Part shown: one piece after another, positions 22,319 through 32,239 of the stretch
Layout: each line of letters opens with the position of its first letter
Numbering within the stretch: position 1 is the first letter of the stretch
NCBI RefSeq assembly: GCF_001262715.1
Contig: NZ_CP012328.1
Span: forward strand, 806,001 to 870,000
Length of the DNA stretch: 64,000 nucleotides
Reading direction: 5' to 3'
Source of the DNA: Spiroplasma turonicum
Lineage (GTDB): Bacteria; Bacillota_I; Bacilli_A; Mycoplasmatales; Mycoplasmataceae
Translations under genes and position numbers: made by a program
Notes under the pieces: generated by a model
Told to the model about the DNA's origin: nothing
The model's input: the letters and a program-made list of their open reading frames with translations, nothing else
Database searches by the model: none

Positions 22319-22760
22319 ACTTAATTTTAAAAACTACTTTATCTAAATTTTTTGAAGTATTTTTTAATTTTGGAGCATGGGCATCATTTGGAAAAAATAA
22401 ACCAAAGGTAGTATTGTCTTGATCAATTACTTTAGTTATTTGAAAATTATACAATGAACAATCATCATTATCATTATAGTGAGCTTCTGCAATTTTATGA
22501 TTTATAAATTTATAACCTATTTTTTCATCACCTTCAATAACTATATGCAAATCTAAATACTTGAAATGTGATTCAAAAATACCTTTATTAATTTCTATAG
22601 TGTCAATTATCATTCTATTGTAGTAAAAGTTATCATTTATAATATTTATTCCTTTATTTAAAGTTTTTAAATCATTCTTAATTATAAAATCAATGACTGT
22701 ATCAATATTTTTATGTATACCTTTATATATTTCAAGGTTTTTGATTTTATCGTGAATCAT
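22311..22760 (-). CDS. nanQ: YhcH/YjgK/YiaL family protein (NanQ-like anomerase)
   Basis: A 149-residue cytosolic beta-barrel protein of the YhcH/EbgC family. Conserved blocks are ESHFKYLDLHIVIEGDEKIG, with the metal-site His, and FFPNDAHAPKL with its nearby lysines (VVFKIKYD at the end). In sialic acid operons these proteins speed up anomer conversion or otherwise assist sialic acid breakdown. A strong site AAGGAGGAATAAT precedes the start; this ribosome site lies inside the end of the symporter gene. Confidence 0.88.
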   Translation of the reverse strand: MIHDKIKNLEIYKGIHKNIDTVIDFIIKNDLKTLNKGINIINDNFYYNRMIIDTIEINKGIFESHFKYLDLHIVIEGDEKIGYKFINHKIAEAHYNDNDDCSLYNFQITKVIDQDNTTFGLFFPNDAHAPKLKNTSKNLDKVVFKIKYD

Positions 22761-22761
22761 A

Positions 22762-24468
22762 TTATTCCTCCTTATTTTTATTCTTTTTATTATTTTTATA
22801 TAACTTATTTATCATTGTTTTTTTAAACTCTTTTTCATTTTGCTTAATCAAATTTCATTCTTCTTCACCTTTTTTTACAACTTCTTCAAACTCTTCTTTA
22901 GAAAAAGTATGAATAGTCAATCCATCTAATTTATCAATCTTTTTATTTTTGAAAATAAAACTTGATAAATATCCAGTTATTAATGATCCAAAAAATGCAA
23001 GTAAGGTTCCATAAAATTGAGATATTTGTGGAACTGAATCAGGGTTATTATTATGTACAATTGATAAAATAAAGAATATAAATAAAACTATAAATCCAAA
23101 TAAACCTGCCAAGATAGCGCCAATATTAGAAGTACGCTTTGTAAATATTCCTAATATATATATGACTGATACTGATACTCCAAATAAGGATATGAAATTA
23201 GTTGTCAAATCTAGCATATTTTGAGCTTTAGTTGCTATTAATGTTAAAGCAGCTGTTGTACCAATTATTCCTGCTATAACAATGATTATCTTAGCATAAA
23301 GTAGCTTTTTCTTTTCTTCTAAATCTGGTTTTCATTTCTTAATGATGTCTTCAACAATACAAGTCGCAGAACAATGTAAAGAAGAAGATATAGTACCCAT
23401 ACTAGCAGCATAAATTCCAGCAATAATTAATCCACTAATACCAATTGGCAAAACAGTAACTATGAAATATGGTAAAATTTGTTCTGATGTAATACCTAAG
23501 TCATTTACAATATCACTTGAATTAGATAAACCTGTCTTTTGATTGTAATATGCAAATAATAAAGAACCCATTCCATAAAACAAGAAAATTGTTATTAAAG
23601 ACAATATTGCATTTGTTCACAACCCTTTTTTAGTTTGTTTAAAACTTTGATTTGATTGATATCTCTGTATCACGTCTTGTGAACCAACATATTGATAAAA
23701 AGTATTAATAATTTGTCCAAAAAATAGTATTAAAATTCAATCATTTGCCCAACCATTTGGTAAAGCACTTTTTAAAGATAATATTTTGTCATTATCTTGA
23801 ATTGAACCATTAATTCCACCTATATCAGGCATCTTGGCAAGTGCGAATATTATAGCTAATGCTATTCCCCCTAATAATACAATTGCTTGAATGAACTCTG
23901 TTCATATAACTCCATTCATTCCACCTAATATTGTATATATCATACAAAGAATACCAATAACTGCAGCAATTGCATAAGGATTTATATCTGTAACTGAAGT
24001 TAATGCAATTGTTGGTAAATAAATTATTACTCCTATTTTTAAAGTATGAAATAAAATAAACATCACACTTGAAAATAATCTTAAGAAATAACTAAATCTT
24101 TTTTCTAAAAAACCATAACCTGTTGTTGCATCTAGTCTTTTAAAAAATGGGATTATAAATTTTATAAGTAATGGTGTAACTATGAAAATAGTTAAATTTC
24201 CAAATGCTCATAATCAATCTCCTGAAAATGCTTTAGCTGGAGTTGACATATAAGTTATTGCAGATATTGTTGTTGAGTATATTGAAAATCCAGCTATTCA
24301 ACCTGGTATTTTTCCACCTGACCTAAAAAACTCTTTTGAGTTATGTTCAGTTTTTTGTATTTTTGATTTGATTTTAAAATAGACACCTATTCCCATCATT
24401 ATAGCTAAATATAATGCTAATACAATATAGTTTGCTATATGAAAGTTTATTTTTGTATCATTGAACAT
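22762..24468 (-). CDS. Sodium:solute symporter (SSS family), probable sialic acid transporter
   Basis: A 568-residue membrane protein with about 13 hydrophobic segments. SSS-family blocks include SYSTTISAITYMSTPAKAF (as IYSTTISAITYMSTP), GGMNGVIWTEFIQAIVLLGG, YVGSQDVIQRYQ and GIYAASMGTISSSLHCSA. It lies between nanA and nanQ and directly abuts nanA (TAA then ATG), so it most likely imports sialic acid with sodium. The C-terminal 60 residues are highly charged and rich in Lys and Asn. This is a second possible import route, besides the ABC transporter further down the operon. Confidence 0.9.
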
Positions 24469-25353
24469 TTATTTTAAAAACTTATCTTTAATTTCTTTTG
24501 CTTTGTCTTTATATTTAATTATCGATTGAGTCATAGGTAGTCTACAATAAACTTCTTCTAAATTATAATGTTGTCTGATTATTTCTTTTAATATTGCATA
24601 TAATCCATTTTTTAAAACAATATCAATAAAATCATTAATTTCTTTTTGCAAATTCAAAGCTTCTAAGTTTTTACCTTCTTTTACTGCTTTATGTAATTTT
24701 TTAGCTTTATTTGCATTTACATTAAAAGTTGATCCGATATAACCATCAATATTATATATTGAGGCAGCTAATTCTTGTTCATCAAAACCATAATAGACTA
24801 ATTTATCAGGGTGGTTGGCTTTTATTCTTTCTAAAGTATATAAATCGGTTGCTGTAAATTTTACACCTATTAAATCTTTTATTTTAAATAGTTTATCAAA
24901 TGATTCCATATCAAAGTTTACACCTGATAGTATAGGAATATAATAAGCTATTAAAGGTAGGTTGCATGAATTTTTTATTACAGTATAATAATCTAATATT
25001 TGTTCAAATGTAAACTTATAGTAGAATGGTGTTACTGCGCTAATTGCATCATAACCTAGTTCTTCTGCAAGTTTAGCTTGTTCCATTGCTTCATAAACAT
25101 TTAAACCTCCAACTTGAGCAATTAAAAATACTCTACCTTTGCATTCTTCTGAAACTATTTTTAATATTAACTTTCTTTCTTCATTTGATAATAAAAATGC
25201 TTCACCTGTTGAGCCATTAACATACAATCCATCAACTCCTGATACTTCAATATTATAATTTATAAACTTTTTCAAAGCTTCAATATTTAGTTTTCCATTT
25301 TTATCAAATGGTATTAAAAGTGCAGCTATAACTCCTTTTAAACTTTTATTCAT
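24469..25353 (-). CDS. nanA: N-acetylneuraminate lyase
   Basis: A 294-residue class I aldolase that cleaves N-acetylneuraminate to N-acetylmannosamine and pyruvate. The substrate loop GSTGEAF (residues 47-53), the catalytic tyrosine in LIAYYIP (about Y137) and the Schiff-base lysine in GVKFTATD (K165) all fall at the positions known for NanA. The length matches the family. The start has a ribosome site AAGGAG within the end of nanE. It is the best-supported gene for identifying this operon as sialic acid catabolism. Confidence 0.96.
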   Translation of the reverse strand: MNKSLKGVIAALLIPFDKNGKLNIEALKKFINYNIEVSGVDGLYVNGSTGEAFLLSNEERKLILKIVSEECKGRVFLIAQVGGLNVYEAMEQAKLAEELGYDAISAVTPFYYKFTFEQILDYYTVIKNSCNLPLIAYYIPILSGVNFDMESFDKLFKIKDLIGVKFTATDLYTLERIKANHPDKLVYYGFDEQELAASIYNIDGYIGSTFNVNANKAKKLHKAVKEGKNLEALNLQKEINDFIDIVLKNGLYAILKEIIRQHYNLEEVYCRLPMTQSIIKYKDKAKEIKDKFLK

Positions 25354-25356
25354 TTT

Positions 25357-26046
25357 TTAACTCTCCTTAATTTTTTCTAATCATCATTTTGTAATAAGAT
25401 GTGGTCTAGTTATTGCACTCCCAACCACAACAGCATAAACTCCACCATTTAATAATTCTCTTACTTTGGTTGGAGTTCATATTCCACCTTCAGCTATAAA
25501 AGGTTTATCAATTTTGGTTAATATATTTTTTATATAATTTAGTTCATTCTTTTTATCTTTAAGATGAATAGTATCCATAGTATTTCCACATAAAGTTAAA
25601 GAAACTATATCAAAACCTAATTTTGAAGCGTAAATCACTTCTTCAGATGTTGAACAATCAGCCATAAATAATTGATTTGGTCAATTTTTTTTAATTAATT
25701 TAAATAAGTCATCTAAATTTGTATTATTAGGTCTTTTTCTAAATGTAGCATCAATAGCAACTATATCTACTTTTGCTACCTCTATTAAATCTTTAACTTC
25801 CTGAAAAGTTGGTGTAATATAAACTTCTGAATCTGAATACTTTTTTTTAACAAGACCAATTATTGGAACATTTATAAATTTTTTAGCTTCAATTATATGT
25901 TCTATTTGACTCATTCTAAGTATTTCAGCACCACCTAATACACATGCATATGCTAACTTAGATACTATATATGCATCATTCAAAGGTTCTCCTTCTACTG
26001 ATTGACAAGATATAATTAATTTATTTTTTAAAATTCCAATATTCAA
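25357..26046 (-). CDS. nanE: N-acetylmannosamine-6-phosphate 2-epimerase
   Basis: A 229-residue TIM-barrel enzyme that converts ManNAc-6-P to GlcNAc-6-P. Family motifs are LIISCQSVEGEPL at the N-terminus, LVKK (catalytic lysine region), VDIVAIDATFRKRP and KPFIAEGGIWTPTK. The start is TTG at 26046, supported by GGGAGG five or six bases upstream; no ATG fits. It is the first gene of the operon. The C-terminus runs through two consecutive TGA tryptophans (RPHLITKWW) to a TAA just before the nanA ATG. Confidence 0.93.
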
Positions 26047-26156
26047 AACTTACCTCCCAAAAGTATTATTAGATATTTAGAAAAAATTATCAATAATTTT
26101 AGTTAATATGAAAATTTTTATCAAAAGACATTATAATATTCTTTGGGGATTGTAAA
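26047..26156. promoter_or_regulatory. Divergent sialic acid promoter region with two candidate operators
   Basis: On the minus strand a candidate promoter is TTGATA, 16 bases, TAATAA, ahead of the nanE ribosome site. Two related near-palindromes are TGAAAATTTTTATCA (26109-26123) and TAGAAAAAATTATCA (26078-26092), about three helical turns apart. The second overlaps the promoter, as expected of a repressor site. They are candidate sites for the RpiR protein encoded at 26157. Confidence 0.5.
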
Positions 26157-27011
26157 ATGCATACAATAAATTTAATTACAAAAAATAAATGTTTTACTAA
26201 AACTGAAAAATTCTTAATAAATTGAATTGAGAGAAATGTTGAATACTTTATAAATAATAAAATTGAGGTTGTTGCTCAAAAAGCTAATGTTTCAACTGCA
26301 ACATTAACTAGACTTTCTAAAAAGCTAAAATTTGATAATTTTAGAGTGATGCAACTTAAAATAAATGAAAATTATGTAGTAAATAAAAATAACTATAAAC
26401 TTAGCACAGAAAAAAATATTAGTTCAACAATAAATAATATTAAAGTATATAATACATATTCTATAAATCTAAGTACAAAGGATATTGACATTGATCAAGT
26501 TGAAAGCTTGATATCAGATATAAAAAACTCAAATAAAATTTTAATTTATGGAGCAGGTTCAAGTAGCTTAGCTGCTAAAGAATTAAAAATAAATTTATTA
26601 AAAATTGGATATCATATTATGTCATCAAATGATTTTCATGAAATATTGTTAATTATTGCCAACATTGAAATTAATGACCATATTATTTTAATTTCTAAAA
26701 GTTGCAATACAAATGAAATTATATTTATTGTAGAATATTGTATAAAAAATAACTTAAAATTTTCATTAATTACATCAAATTATAATTGTATTTATAAATT
26801 ATACTCTAGCAATTTTATTTTATTTAGCACACATGAACAAAAATATAGAATATCTGCAATTAGTTCTAAAGTAAATGAATTAGTAGTAGTTGATATAATA
26901 TATAGTGAATTATTTAAATTAGATAAAAATAAAAATAAGGACATTATTGACAAAGGCACTAAGATTGTAAATGAGTGAAATCATATATGTAAAAATTGAA
27001 AAGATGTTTAA
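26157..27011 (+). CDS. RpiR-family regulator, probable NanR
   Basis: A 284-residue regulator. The ATG at 26157 follows TTTGGGGATT. The first 75 residues form an HTH_6 domain (EVVAQKANVSTATLTRLSKKL); a TGA tryptophan near the start must be read through. The SIS domain begins NKILIYGAGSSSLAAKEL and continues DHIILISKSCNTNEI, keeping the small-residue phosphosugar loop. It faces the nan operon. RpiR-type NanR proteins that sense ManNAc-6-P or GlcNAc-6-P are known from other bacteria. The C-terminus has two more TGA tryptophans. Confidence 0.87.
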
Positions 27012-27025
27012 TGTTAAATAAAAAA

Positions 27026-27052
27026 ACATATTCTATACTTGACAGAATATGT
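27026..27052. terminator. Bidirectional terminator between RpiR gene and lipoprotein
   Basis: ACATATTCT (27026-27034) and AGAATATGT (27044-27052) form a 9-bp stem with a 9-base loop. On the minus strand a run of seven T follows, so it ends the lipoprotein transcript and probably the regulator's as well. Confidence 0.75.
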
Positions 27053-27100
27053 TTACTTAATTAGTATTTGATGTTTTAACATTAAATTATATTTTATAAA

Positions 27101-27664
27101 TTAACTTAATTTTATATTTCTTTCGTATAATTTATCAAAATCATATGAAATGTCTTTTGAATCTTTTGAACCACTCATTTTCACTTTATATATAAAAAGG
27201 TTAAAATTGTTTTCGCCCTTATTTCCAAATAGTGATAATGTATGATACTCTCGATAATAATTGATTGGATCATTGATTTTTTTTAAATCTTTTAATTCAA
27301 CAATTATTTCCTCAAGATCAATGCAAAATGAAGCATTTTCTTTATAATAACCAGCAACAAATAAATTGGTTCCATCATAACCTGATAAATGAATATTATA
27401 ATCATTTTGAGTATAATCTTTAGCTTGTGAATTTTCATATGATTTTGATAATAAATTATTTTCTATTTGTAAAGGTTTGTTGTCATCACCAGTTCCAGAT
27501 TGTTTGCTAGTAAATAAATTTACCAAATCTTTATCACCCTTATTTTTATAATATGTAAAACTCTCAACTTTATTTTTATCACCGCAAGACACAACATTAT
27601 TAACTAATGAAGTAGATCCAGATAATAAAGCAAATGAAGTTACTATTGATAATATTTTTTTCAT
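27101..27664 (-). CDS. Small lipoprotein, paralogue family
   Basis: A 187-residue lipoprotein with the signal MKKILSIVTSFALLSGSTS and lipobox VVSCGDK (C27). A good site (AGGAGGAAAAT) precedes the ATG. The C-terminal block LSLFGNKGENNFNLFIYKV matches its neighbour at 27674 (LYGKKGENNFTLNVYYI) and the lipoprotein at 297-878. No domain is recognised. The gene lies 10 bases after its paralogue, so the two form a small transcription unit. No TGA codon occurs in it. Confidence 0.85.
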   Translation of the reverse strand: MKKILSIVTSFALLSGSTSLVNNVVSCGDKNKVESFTYYKNKGDKDLVNLFTSKQSGTGDDNKPLQIENNLLSKSYENSQAKDYTQNDYNIHLSGYDGTNLFVAGYYKENASFCIDLEEIIVELKDLKKINDPINYYREYHTLSLFGNKGENNFNLFIYKVKMSGSKDSKDISYDFDKLYERNIKLS

Positions 27665-27673
27665 ATTTTCCTC

Positions 27674-28248
27674 CTAAACTAATGAAATATTTTTATAAAA
27701 AATATTATGAACTTTAAAATTATTAACAGAGCTAAAATTTATATAATAAACATTTAAAGTGAAATTGTTTTCCCCTTTTTTACCATATAAAGAAACTGTT
27801 ATTATTCCTTCGAAATCCATGTTCTCATAACTATAGCCGTTCGGTAAATTTAATGTTTCTTTAAAATATGCTTTTATATAATTAATATTATAAAAGAGTT
27901 CTCCTTCTATAAAAAAATCATCACCAATTTCTTTACTATCTCATTGAGAATTTATATATTTTCTTGTTTCAATGTAATCTTTTAATAATAAATTTTTGCT
28001 ACTATCAATCTGGATAGTCTCTTTATTTTTACCATCCATCAATCTAAAATCATTCACTTTATTATCACTGTTTTTTATGTCATTTAATAATGTAGTGTCT
28101 GATTGATTATCTAAGTATGTTAATTCTTTTGGTGAATTTTCATACTCTTCATTAGATGTTTTAATTTCATCAATATTGCCACACGCTAAAACTCCAGTAG
28201 GAGTTGAAATTAACAAAATAGATGTCAAAGAGTCAATATTTTTTTCAT
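27674..28248 (-). pseudogene. Small lipoprotein with a frameshift in its signal peptide
   Basis: An open frame of 184 residues begins at a TTG (28228) and reads into a short, incomplete signal, then the lipobox GVLACGN. In another frame, 20 bases upstream, an ATG at 28248 after AAAGGG begins MKKILTL, a classic lipoprotein start, and then hits a TGA in a poor context. Joining the two by one frame shift near 28227-28230 gives a perfect signal peptide. The rest of the protein is intact and paralogous to 27101-27664. Either the gene is inactivated or phase-switched, or there is a base error here; translation from the TTG would give a weak signal. Confidence 0.65.
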
Positions 28249-28371
28249 TTTTTACCCTTTCTCAAATAAAATATTTATTTATAAACATTTTTAACTTTAA
28301 TTATATTAGTTATTAATAATAATCTTAAATTAATATAACTAAACTAATATAGCAAAAAGGAAGCTAAGTAG

Positions 28372-28397
28372 ACCAGTATAAAATTACTGGTTTTTTT
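28372..28397 (+). terminator. Terminator hairpin just inside the IS left end
   Basis: ACCAGTA and TACTGGT (28372-28378 and 28385-28391) form a stem with a 6-base loop, followed by seven T (28391-28397). It sits between the inverted repeat and the transposase start, so it would stop transcription entering from outside. The same hairpin is kept in the remnant at 44704-44723. Confidence 0.75.
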
Positions 28398-28412
28398 GAT
28401 AGAAAGGAAATA

Positions 28413-29810
28413 ATGCCAAAAATTTATGATATTAATATAAAAACTGAAGCCGTAAAAAGGTACAAAAACGGTGAAAATATAGACAAAATAGCTAATGATT
28501 TAAATATTAAAGCAGGATCACAATTAATAAGAATCTGATATAAGTCCTCAAAATCTTGTTATTCTTATAGTATATATAAGGATTGCAAAGAGGTTAAATT
28601 GATGAGTCAAAAGTTAAAAAAAGATTTTATTTCTAAGGAACTTAAAGAAAAAAATAAAGAAAATAAATTACTTAAGGACCGAATAAAAAAATTAGAAAAA
28701 AACTTAAAGTTTGAGATAGAAGAAAAAATGTTGGCAATAGCGAGTAAAGAAATATTGGAAAAGTCCATTCCTTCTTGCACGGCAACAATATTAATGAATT
28801 TATTGAAAATGAGCAAGAAGGAAAAGATAATGATAATGGCAACAAAAGCTTATAAATATTATGCATGCTCTCAAATATATTATTTAGTTGCTAATTATGG
28901 CATGGGAACCAATAGGTTAATAAATTATTTTAAAGTTCATAAAAATACTTATTCGAAATTCAAAATGAAATTAAAATTAGAAAACCCTATTTTGTTATAC
29001 AAATACAAGCTAAAGATTCCAACTATTAATAGCTTTGAAAATGAAAGATTTGAAAATGCAGTAGACTTAGTAAAAGATTTTAAAGAAGCAAATAATGATT
29101 TACAAACAGGTTCTCTTTTAATAAGGAAATGAATTTTTGTTAATAAGAATAAAAGAGTCTCTGAAAAAATGATTAACCTAATCAAAAGAGAAAAACCTGA
29201 GGTATTTAAAAACTCATTTAGTAGGGACAATTGCAAAAAATCAAGTTATTTCAATGAATCTAAAAAACATAACTCTTATGTTAGAGATGATTTGATTGAA
29301 ATGAATTACAATACTCCTAATGTAGTTGGAGTTGATGGTACTAATCTAAAAATAGAATTAAATAATTCTTCTTATAAAACAAAATTAAATTGCATGATAT
29401 CTTATGACTGGGATTTAAAAACTATTGTTGCATATAACTTTGATAAAAACGAAAATTCAAACAGCTCGTTAAAGGTTTTTAAAAGGATAAATGAATATTC
29501 AGTAAACACTAATTCAAACAAAGTAATACAATCTGACAGAGGTTTAGCTTTCTCATGTGAAAAAATATTTGAATATGTAAATAAGAAGAATAATAATATA
29601 GTGCATTCTATGTCTAAAAGAGGTTTTAAACATAACGCCTCAACCGAAAGTTTAAATAGATGAGTAAAAGAAAAGTTTTTTAAAACTTATGGGTGTAAAT
29701 TTAAAAATATACAAAATTTTTATGATACTTTTAGAAAATTTGTTTATAACTTTAATAAACTACAATTTTTGAAATATAATATATTTGATCAAAAAAACCA
29801 ACATTTATAA
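28413..29810 (+). CDS. IS3-like transposase, single fused frame
   Basis: A 465-residue transposase read through several TGA tryptophans. It has an N-terminal helix-turn-helix (ENIDKIANDLNIKAGSQL), a Lys/Glu-rich coiled segment (about residues 65-105) and a DDE catalytic core. The three acidic residues are the Asp of VVGVDGTNLKI, the Asp of VIQSDRGLAFS and the Glu of ASTESLNRWVKEKFF. Unlike classic IS3 elements there is no OrfA/OrfB frameshift; both parts are in one frame. The start ATG follows AAAGGAAATA. The frame is undamaged. Confidence 0.87.
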
Positions 29811-30017
29811 AATAATTGGTCTACTTAGGTTACACAATGCTTATATTAATATTTTATATAATAATTATAAATTTTTATAAAATAAAAAAATTATTACATA
29901 TTTGAAGAGCGTATTTTAAATTAAAAATGTTAAAATTATTTAAATAATTACTTAATAATTAAAATTATCTATTATATGAAAGGATAAATATAATATAAAA
30001 TTATATAGAATTAAATT

Positions 30018-31004
30018 ATGAAAAATTCAAATATAGAACTTCTTAGATTTTTTATGGCTTTATTAATAGTATTTTTTCATCAATATGTTGTTTTTTATTG
30101 AAAAATTTTTTTGTTAATTAAATTAATCATATTACCTTGAATTTTTATACCAACTTTAGTTTTTATTTTAATTACTGGTTTTTATAAGGTTAATTCAAAT
30201 AAATTAATAAATATAAGGTTCTTATTTGTTGTATTTATTTGTTGATTATTAAATATTATTATTGCATCAATTGTATTTAATTTCACTAAAAATAATATAC
30301 CTTTTTTAGGTTTGCTTCTTGGAGGCAGGGATTGATGATATTTATGAGCAATATTATTAATTCAATTAATGGCACCAATTATTAATAAAATTTTGCATAG
30401 TTTTAACAAATATTATATATTATTTATAATAGTCACTTTATATATTTTATTAGAATTCACAAATAATTACATTTACGGAAAATTATTTGGAATATCTAAT
30501 ATTTTAGCAATGATTTTAATGTATATGATTGGTGGTTTGATTAGACTCGAAGTAAAATTAAATAAAATTTATCATTACATTTTTTGTATATCTTTTTTAA
30601 TAATCCATTGGATTATTTCGTCTATTTTGTCTTATTATTATGATTTTAAATTTTTATCTAGTCAGTTGAGTATATGATATGCTTTATTTGCAATTGTTTT
30701 TTTTACACTAATAGTTTCAATAAAACCTTATAATAATAAATTTATAAATTATATTGGAGGTTGTTCATTATTTGTTTATTTATATCATTATTTACCTCAA
30801 ATTTTAGAAGAAAAGTACCTTACTCCATCTATATTAAAAGGCATTGATCAAAACTTATCCTATTTAATATTTTCAACAATAACTTATATTTCTACTTTTG
30901 TATTTGCAGCAATAATTTACAAACCAATTAATCATGTATCGAATAAATTTGCAAACTTTAAAATATTTAGAAAGTTATCAAAATTTAATTGTTATAAAAA
31001 ATAA
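30018..31004 (+). CDS. Acyltransferase-3 family membrane protein
   Basis: A 328-residue membrane protein with about ten hydrophobic segments. The start MKNSNIELLRFFMALLIVFFH has the family's R and H residues (ELLRF.A...V...H), and GGRDWWYLWAILLIQLMAP follows. The end resembles WecH/OafA-type O-acyltransferases (GCSLFVYLYHY). Such proteins move acetyl or succinyl groups onto surface glycans or lipids. No strong ribosome site is seen. The next gene is a paralogue in the same direction, 120 bases on. Many tryptophans are TGA. Confidence 0.82.
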
Positions 31005-31124
31005 TTACAAGCACTATTAATGTAGAACTATCGAAACTATGTTAACTAAAAAAGTGGTTATTATATACATAAACATATATCATAAAATTATAAATCTACT
31101 TTATAATTTAATAAAGAGGTAAAA

Positions 31125-32135
31125 ATGAGGCAATCAAAAATTGAATTATTAAGATTTTTATGTGCATTGGGAGTAATTTTTTTTCATGTTGGTGGAATAG
31201 AAGAATTATGACCTAGTTGATTATATGTTGTATTTTCACCATTTGCTGAAGTTCCTATTCCAATCTTTATAATAATAACTGGGTATATGTCTTTTAATAA
31301 TAAAAAAAATAGAGGTGTTTATTATTTAATTACTTGTTTTTATTATTATCTTTTGTTTTTGTTATTAGAAACATTAATTAATATTGAAAATGAAAACTTT
31401 GTTTTCACAAACTTATTAACAGGTGGTTCAAGATGATGATATTTATGATCAATGATACCAATATACTTTGTTGGACCATTTTATAATATTATTTCAAAAA
31501 CATTTTCAAAGTATCAATTATTATTTTTTATTGTAATTCTTTTATCTGTATTTTATCTAACTTCAGAAATCAAATATAGTTTTCCACCTTCATTAGGTAA
31601 TTTTGTTTACTTAAGTTGTGGTTATTTGATTGGAAACTGGTTGAATAGATATGAAAAAGATATAAAAATTTTTATAAAATTATGATTTTCATATATTTAT
31701 ATAATCTCAATGTTAATTATTGAAATTATAATATTTGCAACAATCAAGTATGTAGATGACTCACCAATTGGTCCTCATGTTTTAATTCTAGCAATTTCTA
31801 TTTTTACAATATTTAATAATTTTAAAATAAAAAATAATAAGTTTATTAACTTTTTAGGTAGCTTATCTTTGTCATTTTATTTATTTCATTACTCATTATT
31901 TGAAGTAATTTTAATCTATTTAGACAATTATATTAATACCTATGACAGAAATTTATTACTAATAATTTACTTTTTTATAACAACTTTATCAACTTTTATT
32001 TTTTCTATAATAATAATATTTCCAATTAATTTATTGATAAAGAATACAAATAAACTTTATAATTTTATATATTCATTTATTTATGAAAAAATAAGTAATA
32101 AAATGAAAAAAGTTAAAATCGATAATAATAATTAA
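31125..32135 (+). CDS. Acyltransferase-3 family membrane protein, second copy
   Basis: A 336-residue paralogue of the gene at 30018. It starts MRQSKIELLRFLCALGVIFFH after AGAGGTAAAA, shares GGSRWWYLWSMIPIYFVGP in the middle, and ends with a similar SLSLSFYLFHYSLFEV helix. About ten hydrophobic segments are present. It probably modifies a cell-surface glycan or glycolipid. The tandem arrangement suggests two enzymes with different acceptors. A bidirectional terminator follows at 32201. Confidence 0.83.
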
Positions 32136-32200
32136 GTATCATAGTAATTAATAATATTTTTAAAAATTAATATATTATTCAAATCATATTTGAAAATAAA

Positions 32201-32230
32201 AAACCAATTAGCCTAATTACTAATTGGTTT
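32201..32230. terminator. Bidirectional terminator between convergent genes
   Basis: AAACCAATTAG (32201-32211) and CTAATTGGTTT (32220-32230) form an 11-bp stem with an 8-base loop. T runs flank it on both strands. It ends the acyltransferase pair and the lipoprotein at 32240. Confidence 0.85.
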
Positions 32231-32239
32231 TTATTTAGT

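Larger units (their letters stand above)
28351..29841 (+). mobile_element. Intact IS3-like insertion sequence, 1491 bp
   Basis: The left end AGCAAAAAGGAAG and right end (inverse AGCATTGTGTAAC) are followed on both sides by the identical CTAAGTAGACCA, giving imperfect 25-bp inverted repeats with 19 matches. The flanks carry the same 3 bases, TAT (28348-28350 and 29842-29844), a target duplication of the size used by IS3-type elements. One uninterrupted transposase gene fills the element, so it may be active. A partial copy of its left end lies at 44655-44744. Confidence 0.88.

Noticed and set aside
27674-28228. The frame starting at TTG 28228 taken as a complete normal gene
   Set aside because: The signal peptide would be short and lack the basic start, while a perfect one lies in another frame just upstream.
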